A DNA stretch of 64,000 bases from Rudaea sp. 3F27F6 (GTDB lineage: Bacteria > Pseudomonadota > Gammaproteobacteria > Xanthomonadales > Rhodanobacteraceae): contig NZ_SCNG01000003.1 of the NCBI RefSeq assembly GCF_005503555.1, positions 372,001 to 436,000 of the forward strand. The letters are read 5' to 3'. The notes under the pieces were generated by a model. It did no database searches. It was not told the DNA's origin and was given only the letters and a program-made list of their open reading frames with translations. Both the position numbers and the translations under genes were made by a program. Numbering within the stretch: position 1 is the stretch's first letter; each line of letters begins with the position of its first letter. This document shows positions 19,212 through 26,784 of the stretch, piece by piece.

Positions 19212-19308
19212 CCGTTCGTGCTGAGCGTAGCGCCGAAGGCGCGAAGTCGAAGCCTGTAGCAGCGGCACTTCGACTTTGCCGCTGCGCGGCTACGCTCAGT
19301 GCGAACGG
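19212..19308. repeat. REP-like inverted repeat, 41-bp arms
   Basis: Arms at 19212-19252 and 19268-19308 are imperfect reverse complements (each starts CCGTTCG, contains CTGAGCGTAG and ends AAGTCGAAG) separated by 15 bp. Such elements are widespread intergenic REP/BIME sequences in proteobacteria and may act as a 3' mRNA structure for the DUF3228 gene and the convergent VOC gene. Confidence 0.7.
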
Positions 19309-19408
19309 TTCAAACTTCATCGCGCGGATTCAATGGCGCGATTAAGCGGCGTCTACGCGAAGGCCCGCGCCGCGCTCAATGCCGACATGAACCGGTTCGA
19401 GCGACTGA

Positions 19409-19855
19409 TCAGGCCGCGGTGTTTCCATTCGCGCCGAAATACTCGCCGCCCCAAGATTCGGGATCGACATCTTGGACGGATTCGCTGAACGTCCAGACGT
19501 GACCATAAGGGTCGGCAACGGTGTATTGGCGCTCGCCATACATATGCGTTTCCGGGCTTTGAATCACTTTGGCGCCATTGGCGCAGGCTGTGCGAAAGTG
19601 ATCGTCGATCCCCCGAATGCGCACCATCACCGAGTTCGATGCGTTCACGGCCGGCGAACCGCCTTGCGCAACGACCAGCGCGCCAAAGCCGCCAGGCGAA
19701 TTCAACTGGCAGCGATGAGAGCCGATGCGCAGGCGCTCGGTAAATCCGAAGGCGCGGCATAACCAAGCCGACGCATTGGGCACGCTCGTATACAGCAGTA
19801 CGGGAATGACTGCGGATTCGGGCATCGACTGATTCGACGTGAGCGGACTCTGCAT
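19409..19855 (-). CDS. VOC superfamily (glyoxalase/bleomycin-resistance-like) protein
   Basis: About 148 aa from the ATG at 19855, preferred over an upstream start at 19900 because GAGAG lies at a suitable distance. Two beta-alpha-beta-beta-beta modules are visible: SAVIPVLLYTSVPNASAWLCRAFGF and VMVRIRGIDDHFRTACANGAKVI, ending with YTVADPYGHVWTFSE. This is the typical pattern of PhnB-type VOC proteins, metal-dependent enzymes or small-molecule binders. Substrate cannot be assigned. It is followed on the same strand by spaced single genes, including a second VOC gene upstream, but the two proteins are not close paralogues. Confidence 0.85.
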   Translation of the reverse strand: MQSPLTSNQSMPESAVIPVLLYTSVPNASAWLCRAFGFTERLRIGSHRCQLNSPGGFGALVVAQGGSPAVNASNSVMVRIRGIDDHFRTACANGAKVIQSPETHMYGERQYTVADPYGHVWTFSESVQDVDPESWGGEYFGANGNTAA

Positions 19856-20009
19856 AAAGGCTCTCGATGCGGCTTGCGCGTGAGTCAGTGGTTCCTGCAA
19901 CAGAAAGCGCGGGACGTTATCTGGCTCGGCATGGCGCCGCGATCATCTCGCGGCAATCCGCTCAAACGAGCAATCAGGCCACGCCTCAGCGATGGATCAA
20001 GCCCCGCGG

Positions 20010-20396
20010 TCACTGTCCGGCTGGCGGCTCCCACAGTTCCAGCTTGTTGCCATCGGGATCGATGACCCAACCGAACTTGCCGTACTCGGATTCGTCGATC
20101 TTGTCGATGACGTTGCAGCCTTCGCTGCGCAGCGCGGCGAGCAAAGCATGCAGATCGGCGACGCGATAGTTGACCATGAAAGACGCCTGGCTCGGCTCGA
20201 AGTGGGTCGTGTCGGCCTTGAACGGACTCCACGCGGTCGTCCCGGTGCCGGACGGATTCTCGGGCGTTACCCATCGAAACGCAGCACCGCCCCATGCTTG
20301 CACATCGACACCGAGGTGAACCCGGTACCACTCGGCGAGTGCCTTCGGATCTTTCGATTTGAAGAAGATGCCGCCAATGCCAGTTACTCGTTTCAT
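20010..20396 (-). CDS. VOC superfamily (glyoxalase-like) protein
   Basis: 128 aa from the ATG at 20396, preceded by AGAGG at good spacing; an upstream in-frame ATG at 20492 lacks support. N-terminal VTGIGGIFFKSKDPKALAEW and C-terminal FGWVIDPDGNKLELWEPP are the hallmark strands of single-domain VOC proteins, with the final glutamate (KLELWE) at the usual metal-ligand position. Function unknown; many members are detoxifying lyases or dioxygenase-like proteins. It stands alone between the other VOC gene and a lipoprotein gene. Confidence 0.88.
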   Translation of the reverse strand: MKRVTGIGGIFFKSKDPKALAEWYRVHLGVDVQAWGGAAFRWVTPENPSGTGTTAWSPFKADTTHFEPSQASFMVNYRVADLHALLAALRSEGCNVIDKIDESEYGKFGWVIDPDGNKLELWEPPAGQ

Positions 20397-20669
20397 ATAA
20401 AGCCTCTGGGTGACGTGTGTAAATTCGTGAGGGGTCTGATCCATGAGCCAAGCGGTCGCGGATCGCATTGTTCGCGATCTTAACGCATGCACCGTCGTGG
20501 TGGCTCGTTGGGGTGAACGGTCAACCGCCGTGCACGTTGGATTGATCAGCTCAAGAGCACTTGCTCCTGCTGTCCGACATCGATCATAGCGGCCAATACC
20601 GTTAGAACGACTTGAACCACAAGTACAAATGATTGCTTTCCTGCTTGGGAAGCCGAAATCGGAATGAAG

Positions 20670-21089
20670 CTATCGGACGTCGTGGTTGGACTGACTGTTC
20701 GACCACAGGACCGCTTCATTCCACGTCACACCGTCATGACTCGATATGACCGTGATAGCCGCATCGGGTGTGCCGATTGCTCTGAAGATCAAGATGACGC
20801 CTTCGTCCATGCAGACGCTCAATTTGATCTGTGCCTGCCTGCGCGGTACTACCTCAAAAACGGGAGCGCGATTGCCGAGGCCGGATAAACGGTTCAACAG
20901 GGGTGGGCTGCAGGTAAATTTGCACTGGCCCGACGCGGCGTACTCGTATAGTTGCGAGAGGTAATCGTGGTCCAGCTTTTTCACTCTTTCGAGTATCGGG
21001 TCGCTATCAGCGCAGCTAAGCGCGCCGCATCCGTTCAGGAGCGGCGCTGCTGCGAGCAGAAGCCCAATTCGGGCGGCGCGACCGATCAT
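20670..21089 (-). CDS. Predicted lipoprotein of unknown function
   Basis: 139 aa from the ATG at 21089, chosen because it gives a type II signal peptide (IGLLLAAAPLLNGCGAL, lipidated Cys about residue 21). The mature part is rich in cysteines (CADSD, CKFTCSP, CMDEG) and has no family I recognise. Composition is less GC-biased than the neighbours, and this 20.4-21.7 kb stretch has longer intergenic gaps, which may indicate acquired DNA. Probably outer-membrane or periplasm anchored. A small membrane protein gene lies 92 bp upstream on the same strand. Confidence 0.6.
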   Translation of the reverse strand: MIGRAARIGLLLAAAPLLNGCGALSCADSDPILERVKKLDHDYLSQLYEYAASGQCKFTCSPPLLNRLSGLGNRAPVFEVVPRRQAQIKLSVCMDEGVILIFRAIGTPDAAITVISSHDGVTWNEAVLWSNSQSNHDVR

Positions 21090-21181
21090 GTGAAAAGACC
21101 CGAGGCTTAGGCTGAGCGGCCGCGGCCGCGATAGCTGCCAGCATACTGCAAGGCATTGCTGTGGCTCGTTTGAACGAACGC

Positions 21182-21484
21182 CTAGGTTTCGTCGTGCCGG
21201 CGCCTCGATCGCCTGATGAGAAAAAAATACGCAGTGCCTGAGGCCAAGGCCGCCCAAAAAGCGAGTGTGCCAAGAAGAGAGGCCGCGCGAAATGTGGAGC
21301 AAGTGCCGAAGCACACGCCGCCGGACCAGGATGCAAAGACGAAAGGAAAGCCGACGAAGGTGGACCCATCATCGACTCCGACGAAGCCACCATAGATGAT
21401 TTGTCCCAAATGAATAATGGCGGCAAGTAAGAACACGCGTGTTACCGAGATGAGTACAACGCTTTTGGGGCGCCAAATGCTCAT
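21182..21484 (-). CDS. Small hypothetical membrane protein
   Basis: 100 aa from the ATG at 21484 (an earlier ATG at 21523 would add a polar leader). Two hydrophobic segments are visible, VVLISVTRVFLLAAIIHLG and LLGTLAFWAALASGTAYFFL, with a basic tail RRSRRRHDET. No recognised family. It is upstream of, and on the same strand as, the lipoprotein gene, so the two may be cotranscribed. Coding potential is moderate only. Confidence 0.5.
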   Translation of the reverse strand: MSIWRPKSVVLISVTRVFLLAAIIHLGQIIYGGFVGVDDGSTFVGFPFVFASWSGGVCFGTCSTFRAASLLGTLAFWAALASGTAYFFLIRRSRRRHDET

Positions 21485-21736
21485 GCGGCCAACAACGAAA
21501 TGCTGGCGGCGGTACGCCGACATCTAGTTGGATGCAATAAGTATGAAATCTGGGCAGACACCATCTTTTCGATGCGACCTGAAGAGTTCCCCGATTGCAG
21601 ACAAGCAGAGCCAAGCGTAGTTCATGAGCATCTTGTGTAGACGCTTTGCAGCTTGCGTATCGAGGACGGGACAGGCGATACCGAGTCGTTCTTGGAAGCG
21701 TACTCCCGCCTCGAAGTACGACGTAAGCGAAAAATC

Positions 21737-22834
21737 TCACTCGATCCGTACGGGCTCTCCCCGCGCCATCCGATAGACCTCCGCAAGCGACAACGACTTT
21801 GCCGTTTTCATCGCGGTCCTCTCGGGCGCGCCTTGGTTTGCGTCCGGCTGCGTCAGAAGTTTCTCGTAAAGCGCCGCGGCTTCGTTCATCGTCAACTCGC
21901 GCGTCATCACGTGGGCAAAGCAGCGGCCCGGACGGATCAGCGCGTCGTCGAGGTCTTTCACATTCGGCAGGTTCGTCGAGAAGATGATCTTGCGCCCCTG
22001 CGAGCGCACGACGCCGTCGGCGATGGTGAGGAATCGATGCAGGTTTTCGTTGCCGTCGGCGCGCGGGCGCAGCAGGTGGTCGGCGTCCTCTACGACGAAC
22101 GCATCGTGCCAGCCGGTGATGAAGGCGACGAAAATCTGGTCGCTCTCCGTGGTCTTTTTGTCGCCTGTGTATAGCGCGGACGCATGGCCGCGGTCGCGGC
22201 GTGCGATTGCGCCGAGTATGCCGCGGATCAGGCGCGTCTTGCCGGTGCCCGGCGGCCCTTGCAGGACGAGCACAGTCTCGGGAGAGTCGAGATAGCGTTC
22301 GATGAAGGCGTTGACGCCACCGGGCAGGTACGGATACGCCTCGTCGAGGATCAAGTCGTTGGCGAGCTCCTCGATCGCGGCGTTTTCGAGTTCGCCGCGC
22401 CCGGTCAGAAAGTGCCAGTCGATGGTGAACATCGGCTCGCTGATGCGCGACGAGCCGACCAGGGCGAGGATCGCGTCGCAGGCGGCTTGCGCGCGTTCGC
22501 GCGAATCCGCCCAGATGCCGATGTGCGACGAGCTGTAGTCGTTCTTGCGATAGCCGCGCGCGCTCGCGAACAGGCCGTCGGATTCGAGCACGAGTTGACT
22601 GGTATCGAAGCGATGCGCGCGCCAGCCGAGTTCGAGGGCCAGAGCGTCGAACAGTTCGTCGAGCGGCCGGCGTGCGGCGAACTGCAGGGTGCGATGAATC
22701 GGATAGCGCGTGACCGCGTCTTCGACCGCGGTCGCGAGGCGCATCTTGAGCAGCGCTCCGGGCGTATCCCATTCCTGCAAAGCGATGCTCGCGGTGAGGT
22801 AGCGATTGTTGGAAGCCTTGTCCTGCTGAGTCAT
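21737..22834 (-). CDS. Orphan AAA-family ATPase with unassigned N-terminal domain
   Basis: 365 aa from the ATG at 22834; the longer frame up to 23158 overlaps the LysR gene and is rejected. The C-terminal half is an AAA ATPase: Walker A GPPGTGKTRLI, Walker B-like FVVEDADHLL, sensor-1 IIFSTNLPN and an arginine-finger-like segment ALIRPGRCFAH, the order seen in BCS1/FtsH-like AAA modules. The N-terminal 190 residues show no domain I recognise. No protease, DNA-binding or membrane segment is present, and no partner gene is adjacent. A remodelling ATPase of a protein substrate is a reasonable guess; phage or defence association is possible but unsupported. Confidence 0.82.
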   Translation of the reverse strand: MTQQDKASNNRYLTASIALQEWDTPGALLKMRLATAVEDAVTRYPIHRTLQFAARRPLDELFDALALELGWRAHRFDTSQLVLESDGLFASARGYRKNDYSSSHIGIWADSRERAQAACDAILALVGSSRISEPMFTIDWHFLTGRGELENAAIEELANDLILDEAYPYLPGGVNAFIERYLDSPETVLVLQGPPGTGKTRLIRGILGAIARRDRGHASALYTGDKKTTESDQIFVAFITGWHDAFVVEDADHLLRPRADGNENLHRFLTIADGVVRSQGRKIIFSTNLPNVKDLDDALIRPGRCFAHVMTRELTMNEAAALYEKLLTQPDANQGAPERTAMKTAKSLSLAEVYRMARGEPVRIE

Positions 22835-23010
22835 AGAGATTGGCCGTGCGGCTCGTAGGAAGATGTTTGTACGGATTGAGATCCCGGGTCGTGAACGACG
22901 GATTTCCTCGTCGGAAATGCCGCTCGCGTTTTTCCGGCAGTATCGCATTGAAGCCGGAGCGCGTTTGCGTGCTCGTGCCGGGCTTCGACGGATACGCCTT
23001 CGATGCAAAT

Positions 23011-23982
23011 CTAGTGCGGCGAGATTAAAGATTTTCGATGCCGGGCTTTCGTCGGTTCGGCCGGTGGGCTGCCCTCGCGCGATCCCGGAAAGAGATTCGC
23101 GCTCATAAAATCGATGAACACGCGCAGCCGCGGCGGCAGCGGACGCACCGCGGGCCACAGCAGCCAGAACGTGCTCGCGTTTTCGATGCAGTCGCCGAGC
23201 ACGCTCTGCAGCTCGCCGCTCGCCAACGCCTGCTGCACGGTGAAGTCGGGCACGCAGGCAATGCCGTGGCCTTGCGTCGCGAAATAGACCAGCGTCTCCA
23301 TATTGTTGCTCACCATCGTCACCGGCAGGCGCCAGTCGGGCGGCAGGTTTTCCTGCGGGAACGCCCAGCGGCTCAACTGGCCCGAACTCGAGTAGCGATG
23401 GTGCAGGCAGGCATGCGCAGAAAGATCAGCGGGAGTCTGCGGCACGCCGTGCGCGTCGAGATAGGCCGGCGCAGCGACGAGAATTTCGCGATGACTGCCG
23501 AGTCGCTTGCTCTGCAGGCGCGAATCGGCTGGCACGCCGGTGCGCACGACCGCGTCGAAACCTTCTTCGATCACATCGACCAGGCGGTTGCTGAAATCGA
23601 GGTCGAGTTGAACATGCGGATATTCGCGCATGAACGCCGACAGCACCGGCAGGATCAGGCCGCTGACCAGCGGCAGGCTGATTTTCAATTTGCCGCGAGG
23701 CAGGCGGCCGGCGTCCGCGAGCTCGTGCTCCGCCGCCTCGATTTCGCCGAGCACGCGGCGGCAGCGTTCGAGAAAAAGTTCGCCTTCGGTCGTCAAGGTC
23801 ACGCTACGCGTATTGCGCCGGAACAGGCGCGCGCCGAGATGCGCTTCGAGCCGCGACACGCCTTTGCTGACCGCCGAGGGAGACAGGCCGAGCACGCGCG
23901 CGGCATCGACGAAGCTGCCGGCCTCGACTACACGGACGAAGACGACTATGCCGTTCAAGCTGTCCAGCGAGCGTCTATTCAT
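23011..23982 (-). CDS. LysR family transcriptional regulator
   Basis: 323 aa. N-terminal winged helix-turn-helix (SLDSLNGIVVFVRVVEAGSF, then LSPSAVSKGVSRLEAHLGAR) and a LysR substrate-binding domain (about residues 90-300; RLVDVIEEGFDAVVRTG, ATQGHGIACVPDF). This subtype commonly regulates a divergent transporter or reductase gene. It is divergent from an MFS efflux gene 136 bp away with a perfect inverted repeat between them, so it probably controls that gene. Inducer unknown. The C-terminal tail after FIDFMSANLFPG is long and charged. Confidence 0.95.
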   Translation of the reverse strand: MNRRSLDSLNGIVVFVRVVEAGSFVDAARVLGLSPSAVSKGVSRLEAHLGARLFRRNTRSVTLTTEGELFLERCRRVLGEIEAAEHELADAGRLPRGKLKISLPLVSGLILPVLSAFMREYPHVQLDLDFSNRLVDVIEEGFDAVVRTGVPADSRLQSKRLGSHREILVAAPAYLDAHGVPQTPADLSAHACLHHRYSSSGQLSRWAFPQENLPPDWRLPVTMVSNNMETLVYFATQGHGIACVPDFTVQQALASGELQSVLGDCIENASTFWLLWPAVRPLPPRLRVFIDFMSANLFPGSREGSPPAEPTKARHRKSLISPH

Positions 23983-24019
23983 GACTTTAAAGTCACTTGA
24001 GTAAAGAATTCGGCGTTGT

Positions 24020-24039
24020 TTTTCGCCTATTGGCGAAAA
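24020..24039. promoter_or_regulatory. Palindrome between divergent lysR-type and MFS genes; candidate operator
   Basis: Perfect 8-bp arms TTTTCGCC / GGCGAAAA around TATT; the centre also fits the T-N11-A form of LysR sites. It lies in an AT-rich stretch 38 bp from the regulator start and 80 bp from the transporter start. Confidence 0.5.
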
Positions 24040-24118
24040 TTTATCATCAAAGGCCGGTCATCGGCGAAACCCGCGCAAGCGCGGCGCCCATGCGACTCAC
24101 GCTCATATCGGCCTTCCC

Positions 24119-25660
24119 ATGCACACTCGACAAGCCACGTCCTCTGCGGACGACACCACTGCCGGCAACGTCCGGCTTTTGCTGACTGTCTGCCTGACCG
24201 CCGCGCTGATTCCGCTCAGCATCGCCAGCCCGGCCATGTCGGTCCCTGCGATTCGCGCCGATCTCGGCGGCAGCGCCAGCGCGCTGAACTGGATCAACAA
24301 CGCCTACCTGCTCACCTACGGCAGCACCACGATGGTCGCCGGCAGCCTCGCCGACATCTACGGCCGCAAGCGCGTGTGGCTGGTCGGACTGCTGCTGTTC
24401 GCGCTGGCGACGGCGCTCATTCCGTGGTCGCCTTCGGTCGCGTGGCTGGACCTCCTTCGGCTTACCCAGGGCCTCGGTGCGGCTGCGGGATTCGCCGGCG
24501 CCGTGGCGAGCCTCACCCAGGTGTTTCACGGCATGGCGCGCGTTCGCGTTTTCAGTCTGATCGGCATGACCTTCGGCGCGGGCGGCGCGTTCGGTCCGCT
24601 GTTCGGCGGCGTCCTCGTCGAGGTCTTGAACTGGCATTGGGTGTTCTGGATACCGGCGCTGCTTGCCGTGCTCGCCGCGCTGATGACGAAAGTCTATGCG
24701 CGCGAAACGCGCGATCCCGCGCCGAGAGGCTTGGACTGGCCGGGTGCCGTGTCCTTCACCCTCGCGCTAGCGCTGCTGACGTATGCGGTCATTCTTGCGC
24801 CCGAGCGCAGTTGGCTGAATCCCTGGGTGGTCGGTTCCATCGCCGCCGCGCTCACGCTGTGGGCGATCTTCGTTGTCGTCGAATTGCGCGCGGCCGACCC
24901 GATGCTCGACCTGCGCTTGTTCCGCAATGCGCGCTTCGTCGGCGTGCAATGCCTGGCGCTCGCGCCTGCCTACAGTTACGTCGTACTGCTGTTCCTGCTG
25001 CCGGCGCGCATGATCGGCGTAGAGGGGCAGGGCGCGCTCGATGCGGGCCTGCGCATGATCGCGCTGTCGCTGCCGTTGCTCGTGGTGCCGATGATCGCTT
25101 CGGCGCTCGCGCGCTGGTTTACCGTCGGCCTGCTCTGCGGCGTCGGTCTGCTGATCGCCGCGGTCGGCTTGTACTGGCTCAGCCGGGTGATTGCGTTCGA
25201 GCATGCGGGCACCGTCGCGCCGATGCTGCTGATCGGTATCGGCGTCGGCCTGCCATGGGGCCTCATGGACGGCATGGCAGTAAGCGTTGTGCCGAAAGAA
25301 CAGGCCGGCATGGCGACCGGCATCTTCAATGCAGTGCGCCTGGTCGGTGACGGACTGGCCTATGCCGTCGCCACGGCGATCCTTGCGGCGTTCGTGCGCA
25401 CGGCGTTGCTGTCTGCAACGCAAGTGCCGATGCCAGAAGATGCCCTGACCGAAATCTCGATCCGCACGGCCACGGGTGATCTGCAACATGCCGCGAGCCT
25501 GCTCATCCACGCGCCCGACGGTTTGCTGCGTGCCACCTACGACGATGCGTTCCAGAAGTTGCTGGTCTTCCTCTCGGTGCTCAGCGCGCTCACTGCCGGC
25601 GTGATGTTCACTCTGCTGAGTTCGCAGCATGCTCATCATGTGGAGGAGTCGCGCGCTTGA
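24119..25660 (+). CDS. MFS efflux transporter, DHA2 (EmrB/QacA-like) family
   Basis: 513 aa with about 14 hydrophobic segments, as in the DHA2 branch. The N-terminal half shows the MFS loop motif GSLADIYGRKRVWLVG between helices 2 and 3, and the start of helix 1 reads AALIPLSIASPAMSVPAI. The family exports drugs or hydrophobic compounds by proton antiport across the inner membrane. The gene is controlled in all likelihood by the divergent LysR regulator. No membrane-fusion protein or outer-membrane channel is adjacent, so tripartite assembly is not indicated. No obvious Shine-Dalgarno before the ATG. Confidence 0.92.
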   Translation: MHTRQATSSADDTTAGNVRLLLTVCLTAALIPLSIASPAMSVPAIRADLGGSASALNWINNAYLLTYGSTTMVAGSLADIYGRKRVWLVGLLLFALATALIPWSPSVAWLDLLRLTQGLGAAAGFAGAVASLTQVFHGMARVRVFSLIGMTFGAGGAFGPLFGGVLVEVLNWHWVFWIPALLAVLAALMTKVYARETRDPAPRGLDWPGAVSFTLALALLTYAVILAPERSWLNPWVVGSIAAALTLWAIFVVVELRAADPMLDLRLFRNARFVGVQCLALAPAYSYVVLLFLLPARMIGVEGQGALDAGLRMIALSLPLLVVPMIASALARWFTVGLLCGVGLLIAAVGLYWLSRVIAFEHAGTVAPMLLIGIGVGLPWGLMDGMAVSVVPKEQAGMATGIFNAVRLVGDGLAYAVATAILAAFVRTALLSATQVPMPEDALTEISIRTATGDLQHAASLLIHAPDGLLRATYDDAFQKLLVFLSVLSALTAGVMFTLLSSQHAHHVEESRA

Positions 25661-25898
25661 GCGCGTTGCGTTCGGGCAGGGCCACGGTATTTCTCAAGCA
25701 CGGACTATGATCAAACTGGTTCGAGCGGATATCTCGTCGGTCACTACGCATGGCGGCAAACGTGTGTTAAAGATTTTCACGCGTTTCTCAATGCCGATCG
25801 GATTCCGCTGTCGTTGCGGCCGTCTATCACCCCGCGTAAGCCGTCGCGCAGGCGATGAGTGACACAGGGTCGAATTCCAGTTTTGTTCGACGCAAAGA

Positions 25899-25924
25899 AA
25901 ACGGGCGCCTTTCGGCGCCCGTTT
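25899..25924. terminator. Intrinsic terminator hairpin, copy C of the ahcY-type terminator
   Basis: An 11-bp stem (AAACGGGCGCC / GGCGCCCGTTT) with loop TTTC, followed by TTTCGTTTC-like bases. Functional in both orientations because the stem ends in A/T runs. The same hairpin with similar flanks occurs at 26606 and at 38560 behind ahcY. Confidence 0.85.
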
Positions 25925-25931
25925 CGTTTCA

Positions 25932-25990
25932 AGTTGGCTGATCTGCAAGCAGATCGATGACGATCGTCTTTCGGATTGTGCGGCTCTTCC
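25932..25990 (-). pseudogene. Possible degraded ahcY 3'-end relic
   Basis: Next to the hairpin, about 40 bases align by eye at roughly 60 percent with the last codons of ahcY. On the minus strand they read EPHNPKDDRH where ahcY has [10 protein letters not shown]. Weak alone, but position and orientation relative to the terminator match the clearer relic at 26660. Confidence 0.3.
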
Positions 25991-26050
25991 ATAGGGACGC
26001 CGAATTGGATAGCTCGGTTATCGGTGAGCGGGCCGTGCAGCTCTCTCCGC

Positions 26051-26425
26051 TCAACTCACCGTCAGGTCATCCAAGCGGATGATCATTCCGCCTTGCGGAA
26101 AGTGAAGATGGACGGAGCCGACGTCGTCCACCACGAGGTCCACTTGCCCTTGGCCCTCGTAGCGAAAGTACGCATCCTGGCCGCGGTACCGAATCAGACC
26201 GCCGAACGTGGCCTCGGTCCACGGGAGCTTGGGGTCCGTGTAGGGATCGAGTTTCTTCTTGCCCAAGTCGATAAAGTTGATGTCACCCATCCACGACAGG
26301 TTGAGCGCGTGGTTGCCCCAGTCGGTGAGGTGGGCCTTGCCCCCGTGTGGGTCGGCGATGATCCGGTTGCCGCCGTCCATAAACATGGAATAGATGTAGT
26401 TGTTCGTAACCGACACGTTGTACAT
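26051..26425 (-). CDS. Small protein of unknown function
   Basis: 124 aa from the ATG at 26425, which is preceded by AAGGGG at good spacing, so the gene is probably real. It has no signal peptide or membrane segment. The first 20 residues (NVSVTNNYIYSMFMDGGN) look like one rung of a parallel beta-helix. The rest is rich in aromatic and acidic residues (LNLSWMGDINFIDLG, YRGQDAYFRYEG) and belongs to no family I know. It could be a stand-alone small protein or the 3' remnant of a larger beta-helix protein. It lies between two copies of the ahcY-type terminator, one of which (25899) would end its transcript. Confidence 0.55.
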   Translation of the reverse strand: MYNVSVTNNYIYSMFMDGGNRIIADPHGGKAHLTDWGNHALNLSWMGDINFIDLGKKKLDPYTDPKLPWTEATFGGLIRYRGQDAYFRYEGQGQVDLVVDDVGSVHLHFPQGGMIIRLDDLTVS

Positions 26426-26605
26426 GCGAAGCCCCTTGGTTGGTTGAACTTACTCTGATTAGTCGAACACCTGATCTGAGCGGCCGTGGCCGCAAGGGAT
26501 GCGAGGATACCGAATGAGGCCGGGGGCAAGACCGAGGTGTGAGTCTCCTTTCCGGGATCGAAATCTGAAACTGCGATCGGAGTCTGCTTTCGGTGCGGCC
26601 AAAGA

Positions 26606-26631
26606 AAACGGGCGCCTCTCGGCGCCCGTTT
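26606..26631. terminator. Intrinsic terminator hairpin, copy A of the ahcY-type terminator
   Basis: An 11-bp stem AAACGGGCGCC / GGCGCCCGTTT with loop TCTC, followed by TCGTTTC. Preceding bases (TCTGCTTTCGGTGCGG) resemble those at the ahcY terminator. It serves as the 3' end of the minus-strand beta-helix gene. Confidence 0.88.
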
Positions 26632-26659
26632 CGTTTCAAACGACAATGACCTGCAGGCC

Positions 26660-26722
26660 GATCAGTGGCGATAGTGCTCCGGCTCGTATGGCCCGTTCGT
26701 CGCCACGTCAGAACAGGAAGCC
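26660..26722 (-). pseudogene. Relic of the adenosylhomocysteinase (ahcY) 3' end
   Basis: On the minus strand this reads AASCSDVATNGPYEPEHYRH and stop, against [19 protein letters not shown] and stop at the true ahcY C-terminus (38615 onward). The DNA match is strong over the last 45 bases and continues through the terminator hairpin at 26606. About 20 codons remain; upstream homology fades within 20 bp more. It lies between the beta-helix gene stop (26785) and its terminator. Nothing indicates it is translated. Confidence 0.75.
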
Positions 26723-26784
26723 GCCCGCATCGCTCCGTCGATGCGCGCCATCGAACGCCGCGGAGCCATGCGATGCAGGCACGA

